A stretch of 49,820 nt of DNA from Elusimicrobiota bacterium (lineage in GTDB: Bacteria; Elusimicrobiota; Elusimicrobia; Elusimicrobiales; Elusimicrobiaceae). Both the position numbers and the translations under genes were made by a program. The DNA lies in assembly GCA_029008615.1 (NCBI GenBank), contig JAQXJI010000030.1:1-49820 (forward strand), in the 5' to 3' direction. Position 1 is the first letter of the stretch. Each line of letters starts with the position of its first letter. This document shows positions 6,870 through 14,910 of this stretch, piece by piece. The notes under the pieces are model-generated. The model ran no database searches. It was not told the origin of the DNA and saw only the letters and a program-made list of their open reading frames with translations.

Positions 6870-8618
6870 TTAATCTTCCGAAGTCGTTACAGAGAGCACT
6901 TCTTCAACCGAAGTTATGCCCCTTACCGCTTTACGCCAACCGCTGGCCCTTAAGTTCCAAGCGCCCGTAGACATAGCGGCTTTTCTTAATTCTATCAAAT
7001 CTTTGGTCTTATAAATAACGTTACGCATAGCTTCGTTGATTTTAAAGACTTCGTAAATAGCCTTTCTGCCTTTATAGCCCGTACCGGCGCATTTGGGGCA
7101 GCCGGCGGCCTTGAAGAAAGTCCAAGTTGATTTTTCCCTTTCGGGGAGCATAGATTCCCTGGTAATCTGATCTATAACATTGGGCGTGGGCAAATAAGGC
7201 ACTTTGCAATAAGGGCACAACACCCTGATAAGACGCTGAGCCGCCACTAACCCCAAAGAACTTGCCAAAAGGAAAGGTTCAATGCCCATATCCGTAAGAC
7301 GTGGAATTGCGCCGATGGCTTCGTTGGTGTGCAAAGTGGAAAGCACCAAGTGGCCGGTCATAGCGGCTTTCAGGCAGGCTTCTGCGGTTTCCGAGTCGCG
7401 GACTTCACCGACGAGAATTACGTCAGGGTCTTGACGAAGGAATGAGCGCAGACCTGCGGCGAAAGTTAACCCGATTTGGGATTTAACCTGAACTTGGCTG
7501 ATACCGTCCAATTTGTATTCGACAGGGTCTTCCAAAGTCATAAAGTTAAGTTCCGGCGTTTTTATGGTGCTTAATACGGCGTTCAAAGTGGTTGTTTTAC
7601 CGGAACCGGTAGGGCCGGTCAAAAAGATAAGACCGTGCGGCATTGCGGCCGCTTCAAGGAAGTCCTTTTTCTGTCTGGGCTCAAAGCCGAGTTTGTCGAC
7701 GTTAAGATCGCTTGTACCTTTATCCAAAATACGAATAACGAGTTTCTCGCCGAATACCGTAGGACATACGGAAACACGGAACTCAACCGTCCTGTTATGA
7801 TATTTTACGGCAAAGCTTCCGTCCTGCGGAAGACGTTTTTCCGCGATATCCAACTTGGACAGAATTTTAATACGGGAAATAATCGCGTTTACAGCCTCTT
7901 TCGGTGGAGAAGTCCTTTCATACAAGGAACCGTCGATACGGAAACGCAAGCTGACGCGTTCGTCAAAAACTTCCAAGTGAATATCGGAAACGCGCTCGCT
8001 CATAGCTTGCCTCAAAATGACGTTTACCATTTTGATGTAATGCGCACCCGGGCCGGTAGCGCTTTCTTTATCCAAGTCTATTTTGCCGTCTACGTTGGTG
8101 AGTTCGTCCAAGCTGTCTTTAGAGTCCAATGCGGCGGCGCTGTCGTCTTCTTTTTCCGAAATTACTTCTTCCAAGATATTTTTCTTGGTATAGAAATTAT
8201 CCAAAGCCAAAAACAGTTGGCTTTTGCTGGCGATGAAGGGCTGTATGGACATACCCGTCATCATTTTTAAGTTGTCAAGCAAAAATACGTTTGAAGGATC
8301 GTTCATAGCCACAGCCAAAGAACCGTCCTCCGCAAAAAGCGGAAGAATAAGGTTTTCCCTGGCGAACTTTTCGGATATTATTGAAGCAAGATTTTGGTCT
8401 TTTTCGGGCACCAATACGCCGTTTTCTTTGCTGGCGTAAGGAACAGCCAACTGTTTTGAAACGGCTATCGTAATATCTTCTTCCTTAACTATGCCCAACG
8501 CAACCAATGCGTCCGGGACCGAAATTCCGGTTTGGTTGGAATGCAAAGTCGCTTTAGCCAAACCTGCTTCAGTCAATTTTCCCTGCTCTTTTAATATATC
8601 CGTAAGCTTCTTAGCCAT
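6870..8618 (-). CDS. pilB: PilB/GspE assembly ATPase
   Basis: A 582-residue hexameric ATPase that powers pilus or pseudopilus assembly at the cytoplasmic face. An N-terminal MshEN/GspE-II type domain occupies about 1-150. An acidic linker precedes the ATPase core. Walker A GPTGSGKTT is at 335-343, the Asp-box region around 360-365, Walker B ILVGEVRD at 401-408 and the His box TGHLVLSTLH at 421-430. The zinc tetracysteine motif characteristic of PilB/GspE is CPYC at 468-471 and CPKC at 507-510. No PilT retraction ATPase is encoded nearby. All catalytic motifs look intact. Confidence 0.97.
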   Translation of the reverse strand: MAKKLTDILKEQGKLTEAGLAKATLHSNQTGISVPDALVALGIVKEEDITIAVSKQLAVPYASKENGVLVPEKDQNLASIISEKFARENLILPLFAEDGSLAVAMNDPSNVFLLDNLKMMTGMSIQPFIASKSQLFLALDNFYTKKNILEEVISEKEDDSAAALDSKDSLDELTNVDGKIDLDKESATGPGAHYIKMVNVILRQAMSERVSDIHLEVFDERVSLRFRIDGSLYERTSPPKEAVNAIISRIKILSKLDIAEKRLPQDGSFAVKYHNRTVEFRVSVCPTVFGEKLVIRILDKGTSDLNVDKLGFEPRQKKDFLEAAAMPHGLIFLTGPTGSGKTTTLNAVLSTIKTPELNFMTLEDPVEYKLDGISQVQVKSQIGLTFAAGLRSFLRQDPDVILVGEVRDSETAEACLKAAMTGHLVLSTLHTNEAIGAIPRLTDMGIEPFLLASSLGLVAAQRLIRVLCPYCKVPYLPTPNVIDQITRESMLPEREKSTWTFFKAAGCPKCAGTGYKGRKAIYEVFKINEAMRNVIYKTKDLIELRKAAMSTGAWNLRASGWRKAVRGITSVEEVLSVTTSED

Positions 8619-8658
8619 AAGAACGATCCTTCAAAAAATAATCTAAATACTTATAAAA

Positions 8659-10263
8659 CTACTCAGCAAGCACGGTAGGAGTTAAGAATACTACCAAGTC
8701 CGTGGTGCTCTTTGAGGTGGTTTTGTTGGTAAAGAACCAGCCGATTACAGGAATCTGGCCGAGCAAAGGAACTTTCCTTACCGTTTCTTTTTCCGTAGAT
8801 TGGAGCATACCGCCGAGTACGACGGTCTGACCGCTCTTTACCCTGACCTGCGTGGATACGGCGCGGGTTACGGTATCGTAAGAATCGCCCGTTTCCGAAG
8901 GGGTCAAGTCGGAATAGGAAGGAGCAACCGTCAAGGTTACATAACCTTCTTTGTTGACCTGCGGAGTTACCGTTAAGGTTAAACCGACTCTTCTTCTTTC
9001 ATTGCCGGAAGTAGAGCTGGTGGAAGAACCGCTGGTTTCTTTGGTAATCGTACCGATTGAAGCATCCCTTGAAGAAGTGATAATCGCGGGATTGTTGTTC
9101 ATAGTGATTACTTTAGGTTTGCCGAGCATTCTGGATTCATTTTTGCTGAGCATAGCCTGGAAAGCTACGGAGAAACCGCCGAAATCCGCGGAAATGCCGC
9201 CGTCGCTGTTTTCGTTAATTTTGCTGCCGTAGGTGGCGTTACCGTCGCCGTCGCCGTTTGCGCCGAGCCATTTCCAGAAGTTATTGCTGCCGCCCAACCA
9301 GTCCCAAGGTACAGCGGAAACGCCGCCCAAACTGGCCGAAGCCCAAGTGCCGCTTTCGTTGCTCCAGTTGAAACCGAGGTTCAAACCGCTGCCCTTGCCG
9401 ACTTCTATTACCTGCGCTTCAATCAAAATCTGCGGGGCTTTAATATCAAGTTCAGCCAAGATGTTTTCCACTTGAGGGAAGACTTCCGGCACGTCCGTGA
9501 TAATAAGCTTGTTGGTTCTGGCGTCAATAGCGATTTTGCCTTGTTTGGTAAGTACGCTCTTGATTACGGAAAGAATGGCGCTAGCGCCATCTCCGCCGCC
9601 GTTGGCTCCGCCGGTTGAAGGCATCGCCATACCGCCGCCCGCTCCGCCGCCACTTGCGGGGTCAAATACATTGACGTTGGAGGTGGTAGTGGAGAAGCTG
9701 CTGGAAGTGGTATCAGCAGGCATAATGCTGTTCATATCCTGAGCTATTGAACTTTGAGGCTGCAAGGATACGTAGTTTAAAGTGTAAACTTTAGTTACGG
9801 CATCCGGCGCTTCGTCGGATCTTTTGGTGATGACGTAGCTGTCGCTCTTACCGATACGCTGATAGGTTAATCCCTGAACTCTTAAAAGAGTGTCCAAAGC
9901 TTCTCTAACGGTTACGTTTGCAAGAGAAGCGGAAACTTTTTTACCGGCGAATTCTTCGCCCATAATAAAGTTAATCTTCGCTTGAGCCGAAATACTGTTT
10001 AAAAAAGTACCTATGGGCACATTGTTTACCCTGATAGTTACTTTTCTGTCGAGAGGCGTATTATCCTCCGCCTGCTTGTAGATGGCAGATTCCCCGCCGG
10101 ACGCCGCTTTGCGGGCCCCGGTGTTTTCATCCCCATAGGATAAATCTTCCACTACCGCAACTTTTGCTTCAGGCCTGGAACTTTGTGCAGACGCTTCAAC
10201 AGGTACAGCCACCTGTGAACCGGCAAACACAACTGCCAGGAACAGAGCCAGTCTATTCTTCAT
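8659..10263 (-). CDS. pilQ: PilQ/GspD outer-membrane secretin
   Basis: A secretin that forms the outer-membrane gate. A signal peptide ends around AAQ/ASAQ near residue 28. An STN/N0-like domain spans about 70-150 (KVTIRVNNVPIG). A secretin N-domain follows at about 165-280 with a glycine-rich insert near 205-235. The C-terminal secretin domain contains the VPLLGQIPVIGWFF motif and ends in LVVFLTPTVL. The ATG at 10263 is preferred because AAGGAGG directly abuts the upstream ATG at 10269 and is correctly spaced for 10263. It lacks the AMIN repeats of many PilQ proteins. It is 24 bases after the pilP-like gene. Confidence 0.95.
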   Translation of the reverse strand: MKNRLALFLAVVFAGSQVAVPVEASAQSSRPEAKVAVVEDLSYGDENTGARKAASGGESAIYKQAEDNTPLDRKVTIRVNNVPIGTFLNSISAQAKINFIMGEEFAGKKVSASLANVTVREALDTLLRVQGLTYQRIGKSDSYVITKRSDEAPDAVTKVYTLNYVSLQPQSSIAQDMNSIMPADTTSSSFSTTTSNVNVFDPASGGGAGGGMAMPSTGGANGGGDGASAILSVIKSVLTKQGKIAIDARTNKLIITDVPEVFPQVENILAELDIKAPQILIEAQVIEVGKGSGLNLGFNWSNESGTWASASLGGVSAVPWDWLGGSNNFWKWLGANGDGDGNATYGSKINENSDGGISADFGGFSVAFQAMLSKNESRMLGKPKVITMNNNPAIITSSRDASIGTITKETSGSSTSSTSGNERRRVGLTLTVTPQVNKEGYVTLTVAPSYSDLTPSETGDSYDTVTRAVSTQVRVKSGQTVVLGGMLQSTEKETVRKVPLLGQIPVIGWFFTNKTTSKSTTDLVVFLTPTVLAE

Positions 10264-10293
10264 TAACATCCTCCTTAATTTAAACCAATCAAA

Positions 10294-10902
10294 CTACATT
10301 AATGGTAATTTCTTTACAAATCTCTGACCTTTATATGTAAAGGTGACGGAATCATCCGTAATTCTTATAATCTTTGCGCCCAAAACCGTGCCGCCATTTC
10401 CGACGACTTCGCCGTTAACTATCGCTTCCGTACCCAAAATGCCGTCAATAGTTATCTTATTGATAATGGCGCGAGCGGGATTACGTTTAAGTTCTTCTTC
10501 AAGCTGTCTTTGCCTTTCGGCTTCGGCACGACGCTGTCTTTCGGCTTCTTCAAGTCTTTTACGCTCGTCGGCAATACGTTTCTGTTCGGCAAGACGGGCC
10601 TTTTCAATGGAGTCGACTTCTTCCCTTGAGAGGAAAGGATCCCTTGCGTTTGTGGGAGCAAAAAACGCGCGGGGAGCCGCTTCCTGATTATCTTTTTTAG
10701 CGGCGGCCTTTTGGGGCGCCGGCGCGGAACCGCCTACGGCCTTGGCCGCTTTAACGGGCACGGCCGGGGTTACGACCGGCTCAATGATGTTGGAATTTCT
10801 GCTTCCGTCAACAACGACATTATTTTGCTGAGCCGTCAAAGGCAGGGCCGCAACGCTAAGCGCCGCAGTTAATAAAAGAGTTATATGTAAATTCTTTTTC
10901 AT
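10294..10902 (-). CDS. pilP: PilP-like / GspC-like secretin-docking protein
   Basis: A 202-residue exported protein with signal peptide (about 1-24, ending TAQ). An Ala/Pro-rich linker leads to an ARDPFLS motif resembling the conserved RDPF region of PilP. A strongly charged coiled coil rich in Arg, Glu and Gln (about 97-140) follows. The C-terminal domain (about 145-202) has the beta-strand pattern of the PilP/GspC homology region that binds the secretin N0 domain. There is no lipobox cysteine, unlike many PilP proteins. Position between pilO and the secretin supports the call. Confidence 0.8.
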   Translation of the reverse strand: MKKNLHITLLLTAALSVAALPLTAQQNNVVVDGSRNSNIIEPVVTPAVPVKAAKAVGGSAPAPQKAAAKKDNQEAAPRAFFAPTNARDPFLSREEVDSIEKARLAEQKRIADERKRLEEAERQRRAEAERQRQLEEELKRNPARAIINKITIDGILGTEAIVNGEVVGNGGTVLGAKIIRITDDSVTFTYKGQRFVKKLPLM

Positions 10903-10913
10903 AAAATCACCGC

Positions 10914-11492
10914 CTATTTAGCAGACTTGGAAGAATCATTGCCCTTTAAGAACAATGTATGCACTTTCAAGCCGGCCTGCAATCTGCCCAAAGAACCTTC
11001 CGCTCTTGATACCGTCAAATTGGAAATACGCATAAAATGCTCATTATTTTCTATCAGTTCGACAAGCTTGCCGAGCTGTTCATAAGTAAGTTCCAAGTTT
11101 ACATCTACGGAAGAATGGGTAAAATCCCCGTCTTCGTCAAGGATATGCCTGCCGGTTCTGGTCGGCTCTACACCGATTTTATTGAAGAAAGACAGCATCT
11201 GGCTTAAAAGCCATTCGTCTTTTTTGCTGTAATCCGGCAGCCTCTTTACAAGCTGTTCATACAAGGCTTTGGAATCTTCATATTCCTTAGCGCTTTCGGC
11301 TTCGGTCTTTTTCGCGTCGACTTTACGTTGGGCTTCCCATACTTTGGAGCTAGCCACGCCATCTACATACCATACCGCTATAAACACTATCAGCAGTAAA
11401 GCCAAAGGCCTTATGAAAGGATTCCAATTTTTCTCGAACAACATATTTTGTACGTCGCTCAAGCCTTCTTTCATATCAGTGATAAATTTCAT
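10914..11492 (-). CDS. pilO: PilO-like / GspM-like inner-membrane assembly protein
   Basis: A 192-residue bitopic protein: cytoplasmic N-terminus, one membrane segment at about 27-45, a charged coiled coil at about 50-85 and a small periplasmic alpha/beta domain. This is the architecture of PilO and GspM, which pair with PilN or GspL in the alignment subcomplex. The start overlaps the PilM-PilN fusion by four bases. A clear AAGGAGG precedes the ATG, so it can also be translated independently. Confidence 0.82.
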   Translation of the reverse strand: MKFITDMKEGLSDVQNMLFEKNWNPFIRPLALLLIVFIAVWYVDGVASSKVWEAQRKVDAKKTEAESAKEYEDSKALYEQLVKRLPDYSKKDEWLLSQMLSFFNKIGVEPTRTGRHILDEDGDFTHSSVDVNLELTYEQLGKLVELIENNEHFMRISNLTVSRAEGSLGRLQAGLKVHTLFLKGNDSSKSAK

Positions 11493-13090
11493 TTTTTATC
11501 CTCCTTTTCGCATTTTAAGGAGAATTTCGTCCCCAGCACAAAATCTTTTTGCTGCTGCTTAAGCGGCGCGGTGGAGAAATCGTAAGATATCGTCGCGCGG
11601 CCCTTGCAGAGATCGGCCATTTCGGGGGTTGAATCAACCACCGTTCTGAAACGATTGCCCAAAGCAAGTTCCTTTTCCCTGCCGGAGTAGACGCTCGCTA
11701 CGCCTTCCATACGGATATAGCTTTTTTCTTTAAGTCTTGAAGCGCCGGTATCATAGGGATATCTCATATCCAAAGAGGTCAGCCACATTTCCTGCGGCAA
11801 GATATCCGGCAATATGGAAAGCTTCTCCGTATAATTGACCGGTTCCAAGAACTTGGAAAGCGCTTTTGACTTCTTGCTCATTGAATTTACTTTATCCTTA
11901 ATTTGAGACGCGTACAAACCTTTAAAGTCCGCGACGTCTTTATTGGAGGTAAAAGTCTGCGAAGAAAGCGCTTTAAGCTTCATCATAGAATTTATTTGGA
12001 CATAACCGCACCACAAAATAAGCAAGCCCACCAAAACAAGCGCAAGCTTCCAAACCGTTATGGTACTGCGGATTTCCTCATCTGAGGATCTGTTCTTGCG
12101 GTAAAGGTCTATATCGGGAACGTTTTTATTAACGAATTTAAGGCAAGCCCCGATAGCCGCCATTTCCGCAAAACCGTCAACTTTAAAACCGAATAAATCG
12201 GAAATTTTCCAAGTTCTGACGTGCCGTTTTACTTCGCTTTCCAAGATAGGAGCCCAAAAATCGGCTTCGTCGGAAATTACGACAACATCTTCAAACGGGT
12301 TCTTTTCTATCTGTTTGGAAATAAAATCCATACAGTTGTTGACTTCAAGCCTGTTTCTGTTGCCTATGGCTTTTTGAACTTCCACTTCACGCATTAAAAC
12401 AGGAGCATTGTTCAAAGCGTACAAAAACTGCCCCGTATGGGAAGTGAAATTGGCGTAAATACAGCCTTTGCCGGCAACATTTTCCTTATCGGTTTGGTTA
12501 AAAAGCCTGTAAATTGAAAGCGGTGAAGTTTCAACGGCGACCAAATTAAGGCCGATGCTCTTCATACCGGATTCAAGTATCTGCACTATGCGGGCGGAAG
12601 TCATTGAAAATATTACGCCCAAGTGTTTGGCTTTGCTCAGCCCCGCGTAGAAAGAATAAACGTAATAATCGGATACGCCTCTTTCAAATGGATAATGGAT
12701 ATACTTGCGCGCTTGAAGCGGTATGGTATTTTTCCAGTATCTTCTGGGCGTATCCTGCATTACGAAATGGCGGTGTATGCTGAAATTTGACGCAAGCGTT
12801 ACGACCACATTCTTAGTGGCCCATTGTTTGCTGTCAATAATTTTTTTAATCGGATCCAACCAATGTTTAGGCGTTGAGAAAAAGCCTTCGTTTAAATCCG
12901 CCGGTTTTAATACTCCAGGCGGGATTTCCCCCACCGGGAGCTTGATTAAAGAATCAATTTCCAAACCGCCGGATTTTTCCCGCACTTGGGCAACATACAC
13001 ATCCGTAAGGGATATGTATATGCCTATGCATTCTTTATAATCGGTTCTCTTAATACCGAGAGAACTGTCTATCGTAGAAGAAAAAGACAT
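11489..13090 (-). CDS. pilM: PilM-PilN fusion (GspL-like) assembly protein
   Basis: A single 533-residue protein combining what is usually two genes. Residues 1 to about 330 resemble the actin-like cytoplasmic PilM fold (GIYISLTDVYVAQV start, later AAIGACLKF). A membrane segment lies at about 345-364. It is followed by a coiled coil and a periplasmic domain of about 150 residues with a PilN-like Fimbrial-assembly pattern (LPQEMWLTSL). GspL has the same overall plan, so this may represent either a fusion or a GspL-like ancestor. No separate pilM or pilN exists in the window. Neighbours pilO and pilP follow in the standard M-N-O-P-Q order. Confidence 0.85.
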   Translation of the reverse strand: MSFSSTIDSSLGIKRTDYKECIGIYISLTDVYVAQVREKSGGLEIDSLIKLPVGEIPPGVLKPADLNEGFFSTPKHWLDPIKKIIDSKQWATKNVVVTLASNFSIHRHFVMQDTPRRYWKNTIPLQARKYIHYPFERGVSDYYVYSFYAGLSKAKHLGVIFSMTSARIVQILESGMKSIGLNLVAVETSPLSIYRLFNQTDKENVAGKGCIYANFTSHTGQFLYALNNAPVLMREVEVQKAIGNRNRLEVNNCMDFISKQIEKNPFEDVVVISDEADFWAPILESEVKRHVRTWKISDLFGFKVDGFAEMAAIGACLKFVNKNVPDIDLYRKNRSSDEEIRSTITVWKLALVLVGLLILWCGYVQINSMMKLKALSSQTFTSNKDVADFKGLYASQIKDKVNSMSKKSKALSKFLEPVNYTEKLSILPDILPQEMWLTSLDMRYPYDTGASRLKEKSYIRMEGVASVYSGREKELALGNRFRTVVDSTPEMADLCKGRATISYDFSTAPLKQQQKDFVLGTKFSLKCEKEDKK

Positions 13091-13102
13091 CAGTCCCCCC
13101 TA

Positions 13103-14833
13103 TTAATAATTATACAAGTCCGGATTATCGGTCGCATTATCGTATTCGGCGCCCGGCATATTTACCGTACTGGGAACACCGTTTTCGACGCCTTGATTAA
13201 ACGAATCGGCGGCTCCGCGTGCGGTTTCATTTGTTCCAATTGCGGAATCCGTACCGTAAGTGTCAAAACCGAAATCATCAGCGGGCATTGAAGCCGGCTG
13301 TTCCGTAGCAAAGCTATCTTCTGCCTCCGTATTGGCTATATTAGCCGCGCCGGATTTGCGTATGGCTTCCGGCTTGCTCCAAAGGCGTTTTTTAGTGTAA
13401 TCCAATTTGGAAGCGCCTTCCGCAGAAGCGGCGGCTTTTGCGGCTTTGGCCGGTTTGGCTTCGGCTTTTTTGGTCTGCAAAAGTTCAACTTTGCGTCTTA
13501 CGATTTTTTCTCTGCCGTCAACGTCTTTAGCCCTTAAAATTATCGTGTAATTGCCGATAGGGAGAATTTGTCCGAAATATTGTTTTTTACCGTTCCAGAA
13601 AATTTGCCTGTAAACGGGACCGCTGCCGGAAAGCTGTCTTACCACATAGTATTTGCCGTCTTTGGCGTGCTGTACTATCTGCAAAGTCCAATCGGCGACT
13701 TTGGCGTAAGATTGCACCACCGAGAAATCCGCCACCATCCCCTCGTCCATATCGGGAGTAATGCTTCTGAAAGGATACAAGCCCAAGCTGAGTACGGGAG
13801 GGGTGTTCTTCTCGGGAGATTTAAGTTTCAAATTCGGTTTGGCGGTATAATCAAACACTATGGAAATGCCGTCTAAATCGCTGAATTTGGCCGGGGGCTG
13901 TTCGGTTGTGAGGCCCATATTGAAATTGAGTTTGGCCGTGGAAATACCCATATTGATTAAATAGGAATTTAAGGCCACGGTTTGCCTTACGCCCTGTATT
14001 GAAACGCTGTCGGTATAAGACCCCGGCGGCAAAAGCACGAAAGAAGGCGTACCGCTGAGTATCATAAGGGAATAGACTTCATCTAAAATTTCTTTGGCTT
14101 CAGGTTTGAAAGTTACGCCGTCGTCGGCGAAAATCGCGCTTGATTCCATATCAATCGCATCAACCATTCCGCCGCGCATATAAACATTTATACCTTTATA
14201 GGAATTTAATTTTTCCAATACAGAGTTGGTCATTGCGTCAACCTGCGCGTTGATGCTTTCTCTTCTTAAAGCTTTTACTTCTTCGTCATCGCCTTCGGGC
14301 ATTGTGCTTTCGGCAACGATTTTTTCAACGCGTTTATCATCTTCGGCCTGGGTTCCTTCCGGGGTATAAATTACCGGTTCGGCGACGTTTGCATTGCTCT
14401 GCTGAGCATTTGCAGCCTGCGCCTGAGTTTGTGCCTGTGCTACGGGTTTTTTGGCTTCTTTTACCGGCTCGGCGGCAGCTTCTTCGGCGGATTTTCTGGA
14501 ATCAAACAAAACCTTGCCTTCGTGGCCATTTTCGCGACTTTTTTCCAAGGATTCATCGTAAGGAACCTGTTTTGGAGCCTCAACTCCGCCACGTTTGAAA
14601 TGTATCAAATTGACATATTCATTAGCTTCGGAAATCTGTTCCGGGTTACCGCTGACGAATACGTCAATAAAATTATCCATGGCGTCATCGTATTTGCCTT
14701 CTTCATACAAAGCCTTGCCTTTGTTGAGTTTGTCTTCAACGCTTAAAGAAGCGGCATAAGCGGCCGTGAAAACAAAGCATAAAGAAAGAGCCACAAATAT
14801 GTACTTAGTTAAACTATTTTTAATATTAGGCAT
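13103..14833 (-). CDS. OmpA-like peptidoglycan-binding protein with TPR and Ig-like domains
   Basis: First gene of the pilus operon; 576 residues. A signal peptide (about 1-27, ending AYA) precedes a TPR-like helical pair (about 30-75), an Ala/Gln-rich linker, then an OmpA C-terminal-like domain (about 215-330). In it GSYTD and GVRQTVALNSYL match the conserved Asp and Arg that bind diaminopimelate in OmpA domains. A beta-rich domain at about 350-460 resembles the FlgD-type Ig fold. The C-terminal 110 residues are low-complexity. The protein probably anchors the secretin or alignment complex to the cell wall, a job done in other systems by FimV, TsaP or LysM proteins. That role is inferred. 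Confidence 0.72.
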   Translation of the reverse strand: MPNIKNSLTKYIFVALSLCFVFTAAYAASLSVEDKLNKGKALYEEGKYDDAMDNFIDVFVSGNPEQISEANEYVNLIHFKRGGVEAPKQVPYDESLEKSRENGHEGKVLFDSRKSAEEAAAEPVKEAKKPVAQAQTQAQAANAQQSNANVAEPVIYTPEGTQAEDDKRVEKIVAESTMPEGDDEEVKALRRESINAQVDAMTNSVLEKLNSYKGINVYMRGGMVDAIDMESSAIFADDGVTFKPEAKEILDEVYSLMILSGTPSFVLLPPGSYTDSVSIQGVRQTVALNSYLINMGISTAKLNFNMGLTTEQPPAKFSDLDGISIVFDYTAKPNLKLKSPEKNTPPVLSLGLYPFRSITPDMDEGMVADFSVVQSYAKVADWTLQIVQHAKDGKYYVVRQLSGSGPVYRQIFWNGKKQYFGQILPIGNYTIILRAKDVDGREKIVRRKVELLQTKKAEAKPAKAAKAAASAEGASKLDYTKKRLWSKPEAIRKSGAANIANTEAEDSFATEQPASMPADDFGFDTYGTDSAIGTNETARGAADSFNQGVENGVPSTVNMPGAEYDNATDNPDLYNY

Positions 14834-14875
14834 AATGTACCCCTTTAAAGGTATGATAAATAACTACACATAATG

Positions 14876-14903
14876 ATTATATCAATTTAGAGGTCTTTGT
14901 AAA
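14876..14903 (-). promoter_or_regulatory. Promoter of the pilus operon
   Basis: On the minus strand TTTACA (plus 14898-14903) and TATAAT (plus 14876-14881) are 16 bases apart, predicting a start near 14868, about 35 bases ahead of the first operon gene. A perfect TTTGTAAA...TTTACAAA inverted repeat overlaps the -35 region. Confidence 0.75.
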
Positions 14904-14910
14904 GCTTTTT

